A DNA stretch of 64,000 nt from assembly GCA_963763015.1 (NCBI GenBank), contig CAVXML010000011.1, positions 558,001-622,000 on the forward strand, written 5' to 3'. The first letter of the stretch is position 1. Each line of letters starts with the position of its first letter. The position numbers and the translations under genes were made by a program. The stretch is from Fodinibacter sp963763015 (GTDB lineage: Bacteria > Actinomycetota > Actinomycetes > Actinomycetales > Dermatophilaceae). The notes beneath the pieces are model-generated. The model did not search any database. It was not told the origin of the DNA and saw only the letters and a list, made by a program, of their open reading frames with translations. Of this stretch, positions 8,060 through 14,407 are shown piece by piece.

Positions 8060-8215
8060 GTGAAGAACGTCCTGTGCCTCGTTGGCCGCCACGACTGGCA
8101 GCATCATGTAAATAAGGAGATGGGCGGGCGGAGCGCCGGTTACGACCTCTGCTCTCGGTGCGGCAAGGAGAAGAATGTCTACGGCCCGCCGCCGCCCCGG
8201 GGTGTGGCCCACTGA
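8060..8215 (+). CDS. 51-residue CxxC protein, prophage/ICE type
   Basis: A small intact protein beginning with GTG (VKNVLCLVGRHDWQHHV) and ending LCSRCGKEKNVYGPPPPRGVAH. One Cys near the N-terminus, two His and the C-terminal CxxCGK suggest a single zinc site, similar in layout to the short DUF1660-type prophage proteins (CxxxGHxW...CxRCGK). AAGGGGG lies 8 bases upstream. It is on the opposite strand from the surrounding decayed genes and is the only apparently intact coding sequence in the 6.9-9.0 kb strip. Confidence 0.6.
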   Translation: MKNVLCLVGRHDWQHHVNKEMGGRSAGYDLCSRCGKEKNVYGPPPPRGVAH

Positions 8216-8341
8216 GCGCAGCCCGGCGGGGCCGGCACTTCGGCGCACCGCCTACCGCTAGCACCTTCGGCACGACGACGATCGACGCGACGAGCGACAC
8301 GATGACGGCGCACACGGAGACCACTCGGCGCCGCAGAGCCT

Positions 8342-8981
8342 TCACGACGCGCCCCGCGTGCGGTCCAGCTCTACGCGAGCCTTCGCGACGAGCTCCTTAC
8401 GCTCCGCGGTGTCTGCGAGCAGACGGCAGGTCTTGCACCGGACCCGGTCTGGGAAGATCAGCGACACGTCACGTCCACCGGCCAAGTGCGGGCAGTCGCC
8501 CACCGGCCGGAAAGGGTCAGGCGGAACGGATTTGTCCTTGTCGGGGAGCCCCGGACGACGCCCCAGCGTCGGCCCGCGGGTTCACCCCTTCCTCCCCCCT
8601 CACCCTCTAGCCCTTTGGGCTCCGGCGCGACATCACGCGTGACGTTGGCCGTGCTTCCGCCGTCCTGCGCGAGCAGTCGCTTGATCTCCCAGCACCGCGC
8701 CGTGCAGTCCGAGTGGTCGCCCTCGTTGTGCCGGGCCTTGCGCTCCCGGTAGCGCTGGGTGCGCTCGTTCTCGCTCTCCTCCTGGCTCTCACCTGCGCAC
8801 TTGTCAACTGCTCGTGCCACTCCATGGGCCATCCGTCGTGCTCCTTGACCCAAATGCCTGCCGCGACCAGATGCGCGACGTGACGCGACTTGCCGCGACC
8901 TCCGAGACGGGTCAGGGCGCTCGCGGGGAGGTGTCCGTCGAGCATGTTTCGGTTGAGGAAGACGAGCGCCTCAACGTGCAC
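8342..8981 (-). pseudogene. ICE/phage-type gene broken by two frameshifts
   Basis: Three minus-strand segments in different frames line up as one gene. (1) HVEALVFLNRNMLDGHLP...GIWVKEHDGWPMEWHEQ, a typical actinophage/ICE N-terminal domain ending in a WHE motif. (2) a charged stretch, RTQRYRERKARHNEGDHSDC, from about 8790 to 8560. (3) a C-terminal Cys-containing part (VGDCPHL, RVRCKTCRLLADTAERKE) ending RVELDRTRGAS at 8342. GTG 8345 overlaps this stop (GTGA) and opens a small frame with one hydrophobic helix (VVSVCAVIVSLVASIVVV), perhaps another remnant of the same operon. No integrase or attachment site was found nearby. Confidence 0.6.
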
Positions 8982-9015
8982 CCGGAAGGCACCAACCGGT
9001 AGCGAAGTGATCTCT

Positions 9016-9030
9016 GTTCTGTCACAGAAC
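9016..9030. promoter_or_regulatory. 15-bp perfect palindrome, operator-like
   Basis: GTTCTGTCACAGAAC is a perfect inverted repeat (7-bp arms, one central base) in the gap between the minus-strand ICE-type remnant and the RemA-like gene. Its size and symmetry fit a dimeric repressor site; it does not match the usual actinobacterial LexA box. The cognate regulator is unknown. Confidence 0.5.
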
Positions 9031-9223
9031 GTGTCACGATGACGTCACCGCGGTGGGAACTTCGCGTAGCCACGACGTCAGGACCCCGACACCCGTCGTA
9101 GCCCTGTTGAGGCGACCGTTCACGCGGCGGACGGACCTCATCAGTGGCTAATGCCACCTCACCTCCCGCACGCGTCATGTCAGGCCCTCACGAAGTGTGA
9201 TGGGCAGGTGCCAAGATGTCTGC

Positions 9224-9568
9224 GTGGCGTCGGACACGCGAATGGTGGCACTGGGCTTCGGCAAGTTCGCCCGTGCAGACCACATCTTCGCGCTCGAGCG
9301 CATCACCGGCGAGGAACGTGGTGATGGCCGCCGCACCCGCGTCTGGATCGATGGAGTCGCCGAACCCCTGATCGCCTCAAGGACCGAGGCCACCATCCTG
9401 CGTGACATGGGCCAAGGCGCCGCCATCGCCGGCCCGGATCTCGACGATGCATTGGACCTCGCAGAGCGGCTGGCAGCCGCAGCCGATGCGGGCCGCGTGG
9501 ACCTGAGTGACCTTGGTCGTCGAGCGCGACGGCTTCTGGCCTCGACGACCGAGTCTGCCGCCGGTTAA
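9224..9568 (+). CDS. RemA-like (DUF370) DNA-binding-type protein
   Basis: About 114 residues. The first ~60 (MVALGFGKFARADHIFALE, GRRTRVWIDG, LIASRTEATI) match the pattern of the RemA/YlzA extracellular-matrix regulator family, in which GFGN...A(N/D)(R/H) and GRRTRxxI are the conserved oligomerisation/DNA-contact elements. The C-terminal ~45 residues (DLDDALDLAERLAAAADAGR, DLGRRARRLLAS) are an added helical region not present in Bacillus RemA. The start is uncertain: GTG 9224 or ATG 9242, neither with a good ribosome site. It stands alone between the decayed ICE strip and a metallo-hydrolase. Confidence 0.6.
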   Translation: MASDTRMVALGFGKFARADHIFALERITGEERGDGRRTRVWIDGVAEPLIASRTEATILRDMGQGAAIAGPDLDDALDLAERLAAAADAGRVDLSDLGRRARRLLASTTESAAG

Positions 9569-9631
9569 CGCGCGGGGACTGTGCACCGAAACGCTCGCCG
9601 GCTGCTTGGGACGGAGAGGGGATCGCCTGTC

Positions 9632-9637
9632 TACGAT
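9632..9637 (+). promoter_or_regulatory. -10 box upstream of the MBL hydrolase gene
   Basis: TACGAT lies about 63 bases before the GTG start at 9700 and would give a leader of roughly 55 bases containing the GGAGGGAG ribosome site. Confidence 0.4.
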
Positions 9638-9699
9638 GCATGGCGTCGGTGCAACGGTCTGGACCAGCGGTCGGTAACCACGAGCGGAGGGAGCCACCC

Positions 9700-10512
9700 G
9701 TGCTGAGGCCTGTCGCGGAGGGCGTGCTGGTCCACCAGAGCGCGCTGATCCAGAACAACGCCGTCGTCGTCCAGGGCGAGGCGGGCGCGCTGCTGGTCGA
9801 CCCGGGGCTCACGGACGACGAGATGACCTGCCTCGCGGGCGACATCCGCGAGATGGGCCGGCCGGTGGTGGCGGGGTTCTCGACCCATCCTGACTGGGAT
9901 CACGTGCTCTGGCACCCACAGTTCGGGGAGGTGCCTCGGTACGGCACGGCCCGCTGCGCAGATGTCATGCGAGAACTGCTCTCGGACACGGGATGGCAGG
10001 CCAGCGTCACCCAGGGGTTACCACCAGAGATCGCCGACCAGGTGCCGCTGGGCCTGTTCGGCCTCCTGACGGCCCTGCCACCTGGGACGACACAGATTCC
10101 TTGGGACGGCCCTCGGGTCCGGATCATCGAGCATCCGGCGCACGCCCCGGGCCATGCGGCCCTGTTGATCGGGGACCGCGCGGTTCTGGTGGCCGGCGAC
10201 ATGCTCTCCGACGTCCTGGTGCCCATGCTCGACGACAGCGCTCACCCGATCGAGGATTACCTGGTGGGGCTGAGGGTGCTCGAGGACGTGATGGACGAGG
10301 TCGATGTCCTCATCCCCGGTCACGGGTCCGTCGGCCACGCTGACCAGCTGCTCGCACGGGTCGAGCAGGACCGGGCGTACGTCCTCGCCCTGCGTGACGG
10401 TCGTGCCCCGAGCGACCCGCGGGTCTATTCGCCCAGGCCCGGCTGGGAGTGGGTGAGAGATGTGCATGACGGGCAGTTCCAGCGCCTCGTCGCAGGAGGG
10501 ACGGCGACCTGA
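9700..10512 (+). CDS. MBL-fold metallo-hydrolase
   Basis: A 270-residue metallo-beta-lactamase-fold enzyme. The metal motif is present as STHPDWDHVLW (a THxDxDH-type site), with further ligands in HAPGHAALL, the bridging Asp in VAGDML and the C-terminal His in IPGHGSVGHADQ. The family hydrolyses thioesters, lactones, phosphodiesters and similar bonds; the closest look is to general Zn-hydrolases of the glyoxalase II-like group, with no specific substrate indicated. GTG 9700 is chosen because GGAGGGAG lies six bases upstream; the frame is open further back to 9640 but without a ribosome site. Confidence 0.87.
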   Translation: MLRPVAEGVLVHQSALIQNNAVVVQGEAGALLVDPGLTDDEMTCLAGDIREMGRPVVAGFSTHPDWDHVLWHPQFGEVPRYGTARCADVMRELLSDTGWQASVTQGLPPEIADQVPLGLFGLLTALPPGTTQIPWDGPRVRIIEHPAHAPGHAALLIGDRAVLVAGDMLSDVLVPMLDDSAHPIEDYLVGLRVLEDVMDEVDVLIPGHGSVGHADQLLARVEQDRAYVLALRDGRAPSDPRVYSPRPGWEWVRDVHDGQFQRLVAGGTAT

Positions 10513-10569
10513 CGCCCGCCGCACGGCGGCGGCTCTTCGCGCGTTGAGAGGTCTGCATCCCAGGGGATC

Positions 10570-10575
10570 TATCGT
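10570..10575 (+). promoter_or_regulatory. Leaderless-type -10 box
   Basis: TATCGT ends 6 bases before ATG 10582, with no ribosome site between. Confidence 0.5.
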
Positions 10576-10581
10576 CCTGAC

Positions 10582-10995
10582 ATGACGACGATGTTGGAAC
10601 GGCTCAGGGACGCCATGAACCTGCACGATCCAGGGCGTCTTTCATCTCTGCTCGCCGAGAACTACCAAAGCAGTCAACCGCTGCACCCCGGTCGGGGGTT
10701 CGGCGGCAGTGCTCAGGCGCTTGAGAACTGGTCCTCCGTCTTCGAGGGGGTGCCGGACTTCAGGTCCGAACTGCTCGCGTCATCGCTGGACGGTGACACC
10801 GAATGGGGCGAGTGGCACTGGCACGGTCACCACGCGGACGGGTCGACCTTCGCGATGCGTGGCGTCACCATCTTCGTCGTGCGCGATGGCCTCGTCACCG
10901 AGGGCCGCCTGTACATGGAGCCCGTTGCGGGCGACGGCCAGGACATCCACGCTGCCGTGGAGGAGCTCTACAAGCCGCCATCCGACTCCCCATGA
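10582..10995 (+). CDS. SnoaL-like/NTF2-fold protein
   Basis: A 137-residue protein with the cone-shaped NTF2/SnoaL pattern: N-terminal helices (MLERLRDAMNLHDPGRLSSLL), a helix containing QALENWSSVFEGVPDFRSEL, and curved strands (GEWHWHGHHADGSTFAMRGV, VVRDGLVTEGRLYMEP). SnoaL-like members include polyketide cyclases, ketosteroid-isomerase-type enzymes and many uncharacterised pocket proteins. The clustered Trp/His in WHWHGHH may line the pocket. Translation is probably leaderless. It is not operonic with the hydrolase upstream (69-base gap with its own -10). Confidence 0.8.
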   Translation: MTTMLERLRDAMNLHDPGRLSSLLAENYQSSQPLHPGRGFGGSAQALENWSSVFEGVPDFRSELLASSLDGDTEWGEWHWHGHHADGSTFAMRGVTIFVVRDGLVTEGRLYMEPVAGDGQDIHAAVEELYKPPSDSP

Positions 10996-11066
10996 CCCGG
11001 ACGTCGACCTTCGCCCGTGGCGGCGATGAGCCGCACGATCTGACTGTCACAACGAGTGCCGGTCGC

Positions 11067-11663
11067 TCAGCGCGGCAGAGGGTTCGGGCCTGTCGCGGTC
11101 ACGAGTCGCTGGGGAACCCACTCATCCACGTGATGGAACCCGTTGTCGAACGGGCCAGCGTCAAGCTCGACGGAGGCTCTCAGTGAAAGCCGATAGAACT
11201 TCACGTGGGTGAAGTCCTCGAACAGTATGTAGACAGGGTCGGGGGTGCTGTGCGGACCCTGGAACTGCTGTCCCGTCAGGACGGGCTTATGGGCTCTGAC
11301 GAAGGAGTCGAAGCTGTCGCCGATCACGATGCCGAGGTGCTCCAGCCCCATCTTGTAGACGCGTTGGTGCACGGGTGGGATGAGCTCGATGAGCGGCACG
11401 ACCATGCCGTCGAGGACTTCGAGGGGCTCGGAGGGGACGATCAAGGAGATCGGGCGGCCGTTCCAGACGTTCTCGCGATTGGAGACGGCGTGGTGCTCGA
11501 GCAGGGTCCGGACGTGCACGTACTGGTCCCACTCCGGCACGCGCACAGCGAGGTGGCTGAGCTGGTACGGACGGATGTCGATGCCCCGGGAGAGGAGACG
11601 GTCTGCCTGCTGCGAGGCAAACGCCCGATAGTCCCCGATGATGTCGCGCACCGGATCGGCCAT
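11067..11663 (-). CDS. YecM-like VOC-superfamily protein
   Basis: A 198-residue protein resembling E. coli YecM, a VOC-fold predicted metalloprotein: an N-terminal helix with DYRAFASQQADRLLSRGIDI, then LSHLAVRVPEWDQYV, NGRPISLIVPSEPLEV, VPLIELIPP, GLEHLGIVIGDS and a C-terminal HVKFYRLSL. The spaced His and Glu residues (LSHLAVR, IELIPP, GLEHLGI, HVKFY) could form the metal site. The reaction is unknown for the family. ATG 11663 has a strong GAGGAGGAGG site. It is convergent with the SnoaL-like gene. Confidence 0.75.
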   Translation of the reverse strand: MADPVRDIIGDYRAFASQQADRLLSRGIDIRPYQLSHLAVRVPEWDQYVHVRTLLEHHAVSNRENVWNGRPISLIVPSEPLEVLDGMVVPLIELIPPVHQRVYKMGLEHLGIVIGDSFDSFVRAHKPVLTGQQFQGPHSTPDPVYILFEDFTHVKFYRLSLRASVELDAGPFDNGFHHVDEWVPQRLVTATGPNPLPR

Positions 11664-11802
11664 CGCCTCCTCCTCTCGGCCGAAACCTTACGGTGTGATG
11701 GGCAGCGGTCGCATGGGCTGCGCCCCCAAGCGTCTCGCCTTCGCTCGGCATCCGCATCACGCGAGGCCCCCCGCGGGGCGTGGCGATGACCGCATGGCCC
11801 CA

Positions 11803-11808
11803 TATCCT
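11803..11808 (+). promoter_or_regulatory. Leaderless-type -10 box
   Basis: TATCCT ends 5 bases before ATG 11814, with no ribosome site. Confidence 0.45.
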
Positions 11809-11813
11809 TGGAC

Positions 11814-12320
11814 ATGGCTGATATCCGTGAAGCCGAGCTCCCGCGAGACACTGGCGCCGTCGCCCGGCTGTGGCTCGACTACCTCACGTGGGGCAACGAT
11901 GGGCTCCATGCCCGGTACGGATTCCGCCTCCCCATCGAAGATGCGGTCGAACGCGACCTCGCCTCGATCGGGAAGTTCCTTCCGCCGGACGGTTGCCTCT
12001 TGCTGGCAGTCGAGGACGGCGACACCGTGGGAACGGCGGCACTTCAGCGCATTGGCGCGTCGACTGCCGAGGTCAAGCGCATGTGGGTTGCGCCGGAGTC
12101 CCGTCGCAGCGGAATCGGAGGGGCAATGCTCGATCGGCTCATCACAGCCGCTGCGGCAGCCGGGTACGGGTCGGTACGACTTGACAGCCCGCTGTTCATG
12201 ACGGCCGCACACGCCCTCTACCGATCGCGTGGCTTCGTGGACATGCCCGCGTACGGGGAAAGCGAGATTCCCGATCAGTACAAGCCGCACTGGGTGTTCA
12301 TGGAAAGGGCCCTTGCATAG
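11814..12320 (+). CDS. GNAT-family N-acetyltransferase
   Basis: A 168-residue single-domain acetyltransferase. Motif A for acetyl-CoA binding is clear (VKRMWVAPESRRSGIGGAML), followed by the motif B helix (LYRSRGFVDMPAYGE). The N-terminal half (ADIREAELPRDTGAVARLWL) is the usual GNAT opening, and the length is standard. The acceptor is unknown; candidates in the family are amines of small molecules or antibiotics. ATG 11814 is chosen over TTG 11808 because it is the stronger start and fits the leaderless pattern. Confidence 0.87.
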   Translation: MADIREAELPRDTGAVARLWLDYLTWGNDGLHARYGFRLPIEDAVERDLASIGKFLPPDGCLLLAVEDGDTVGTAALQRIGASTAEVKRMWVAPESRRSGIGGAMLDRLITAAAAAGYGSVRLDSPLFMTAAHALYRSRGFVDMPAYGESEIPDQYKPHWVFMERALA

Positions 12321-12440
12321 GTACTCGGCGAACCGCTGCACCGCGAAGGCCCGACCTTCTGTCGCAGCCGGTGGCGACAGGGATGCGGCCAGCTCCCGCC
12401 GGCAGGGACAGCGGCTGATCCGGCCTGTCATGATGCCGGC

Positions 12441-13268
12441 ATGAGCGAGGTCGTGCTGCGGTACGTCGCCTTCTCCGACCGTCCCGACGGGGGCAACCCC
12501 GCGGGGGTCGTGCTCGATGCGGGCGGTCTGAGTGACGAACGCATGCTCGAGATCGCCGCCGAGCTGGGGTACAGCGAGACCGCGTTCCTGGTGGGCACCG
12601 GCATCCGCTACTTCTCTCCGCTCTCCGAGGTGCCGTTCTGCGGGCACGCCACCATCGCCACCTCGGTGGCGCTGGCCGAGCGCGACGGTCCCGGCGAGGT
12701 TGTGCTGGCCACGGTCGGGGGTCCGGTACGGGTCAGGACCCGCCGGGACGGGGAAGGTCGCATCCTCGCCACCCTCACGAGCGTCCCTCCGCGGGTCACC
12801 GACATCGCACCGCTGGATCTCGAGGAGCTGCTCGCCGCACTGGACTGGCACGCCTCGGACCTCGACCCCGCACTGCCTCCACGCGTCGGCTACGCGGGTG
12901 CCTGGCATCCGGTGGTCGCCGCGGCGACTCGTCAACGCCTGGCCGACCTCGACTACGACTTCGACCGACTGGCTGAGCTGATGGCTGCCCGTGGATGGAC
13001 GACGGTCCAGCTGGTCTGGCGCGAGGCGGCGACCCTGTTCCACTCGCGGAACCCCTTCCCGCCGGGTGGCGTGGTCGAGGATCCCGCGACGGGCGCCGCG
13101 GCAGCGGCCCTTGGCGCGTACCTGCGCGATCTCCATCTCGTGCCGCTGCCCGCCATCGTGACCATCCGTCAAGGGGAGGACCTCGGGCGACCCGGAGAGC
13201 TCATCGTCGGCATCCGCGCCGACCGTCCCGAGATCGAGGTAACCGGCACCGCGGTCGCGATCACGTGA
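12441..13268 (+). CDS. PhzF-family isomerase/epimerase
   Basis: A 275-residue protein with the two-lobed diaminopimelate-epimerase fold of PhzF. The opening AFSDRPDGGNPAGVVLD, the acid catalyst Glu46 (YSETAFL), FCGHATIATSVAL and the C-terminal VEDPATGAAAAALGAYL are the defining motifs. PhzF itself isomerises DHHA in phenazine synthesis, but no other phenazine gene is here, so this is probably one of the many stand-alone PhzF-like isomerases of unknown substrate. A CATGAT box ends 6 bases upstream of the ATG, suggesting leaderless expression. Confidence 0.88.
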   Translation: MSEVVLRYVAFSDRPDGGNPAGVVLDAGGLSDERMLEIAAELGYSETAFLVGTGIRYFSPLSEVPFCGHATIATSVALAERDGPGEVVLATVGGPVRVRTRRDGEGRILATLTSVPPRVTDIAPLDLEELLAALDWHASDLDPALPPRVGYAGAWHPVVAAATRQRLADLDYDFDRLAELMAARGWTTVQLVWREAATLFHSRNPFPPGGVVEDPATGAAAAALGAYLRDLHLVPLPAIVTIRQGEDLGRPGELIVGIRADRPEIEVTGTAVAIT

Positions 13269-13447
13269 GTTCCGGCGGGGCCGTCGGGTCCTCGCGATCG
13301 CCCGTTGCGTCGGGACGGACCGGGCCCGCGTGGCCAGTCGGCCCGGGACTCCACGGGCGTCTTCAGGGCGGCGCGCACGTAGCCAGCCACCGAATGCGGT
13401 GGTTCGAGGCGCTCAGAGTCAGCCGTGACTCGCTTGGTCATTGGCCC

Positions 13448-13453
13448 TAGGAT
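13448..13453 (+). promoter_or_regulatory. -10 box upstream of the azoreductase remnant
   Basis: TAGGAT at 13448-13453 lies 69 bases before the GTG at 13523, whose own ribosome site is GAGGT, so the broken gene may still be transcribed. Confidence 0.35.
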
Positions 13454-13522
13454 CTCCACAACGTGGGCATGGGCCGATGTCGAGGGTGGCGTCGCGGAAG
13501 GCCCACAGAGTCGAGGTCTGCC

Positions 13523-14102
13523 GTGAGTACGCGCCTTCTGCACATCGTGGCGACACCGCGAGGGCTGGCCTCCAACACCGGCCGGATCTCCAGCGTCCTG
13601 CTCGAGGAGCTCGACGCCCGGTACGACGACCTGGTGGTCACCACGCTGGACCTCTTCAGCGCCGACCTCCCGGCGGTTGCCGGAGTCAACATCAAGTCGA
13701 AGTACGCCCTGATGACCGGCCAGCCCCTCGACGAGGCCTCACGCAGCTCCTGGCGTGAGATCGAGAGGACCATAAAGGGCTTCCTGGACGCCGACATGTA
13801 CCTGATGACGGTTCCGATGTGGAACTTCGGTGGCCGACTACCGCTCACCACCCTTGGCCGCGCTGGACTTCGTCGAGACCTACCTGCGGTCCATCCTCGG
13901 GTTCGTCGGCATCACCGACGTGAAGTTCTTCAACGTGCAGCCGATGGACATCTCCCAGGACGCCCGCAAGGCGGCTCTTCGAAAGGCGGTCATCGAGGTG
14001 CGGTCGTGGGCCGCCGACGGAGCGTGGGATGCCGCACCGGCAGAAGCACCGCCGGAGCTGCCCCGCGATGTCAAGCCGCAGGTCATCCTTGACCAGGTTT
14101 GA
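13523..14102 (+). pseudogene. FMN-dependent NADH-azoreductase with internal deletion and frameshift
   Basis: The 5' part reads VSTRLLHIVATPRGLASNTG through TIKGFLDADMYLMTVPMWNFG, the N-terminal two-thirds of an AzoR/flavodoxin-fold enzyme including the FMN phosphate loop and the MWNFG flavin contact. The 3' part (LAALDFVETYLRSILGFVG, NVQPMDIS, LPRDVKPQVILDQV) is in a different frame. Between them about 40 residues, where the family normally has the IPxxLKxxID helix and GGxY segment, are missing, and the joint at about 13,835 shifts the frame. Translation from 13523 would run to 14092 in the wrong frame. The protein should be inactive. Confidence 0.8.
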
Positions 14103-14407
14103 GGACGAACCGTCTTCTCGACGTGGATCCTCGGCCAACCGAAGTCACTCGCGGGTACCTGGTGGGATCCGTGGTGCTCCCTGTCATGCGACAGCCGCCT
14201 GATGCCCCCCGGTCGCTCGGCTGCGCCGTCATGCCTCCTCGCCCTGCCGGGCCGGGCCACAACGACCCCAAGTTCGGCACCCTGGACCGTGAAGGCGTTG
14301 CCCCCGCTCGACGTCGCAAACCCGAAGGTGGACGATCCAGAGAACCAGGTCATCGCGCCGATCCTGGTGCCGATGCTGTGAGACATGGCTGACGAAGGAG
14401 GGCTCGC
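14103..14407. other. Intergenic region with a possible 3' gene remnant
   Basis: No confident gene. In the +3 frame about 14290-14381 reads VKALPPLDVANPKVDDPENQ and ends VIAPILVPML followed by TGA, with codon choice typical of real genes here, so it may be the tail of a lost gene; I cannot identify it. GAAGGAGG at 14393-14400 is the ribosome site of the next gene. Confidence 0.3.

Noticed and set aside
10516..10529. CCGCCG-CA-CGGCGG inverted repeat after the MBL gene
   Set aside because: A two-base loop is too tight for a stable hairpin; probably GC-rich chance symmetry.
11205..11789. 194-codon plus-strand frame opposite the YecM-like gene
   Set aside because: Composition and lack of motifs mark it as a shadow; the minus strand has a strong ribosome site and VOC motifs.
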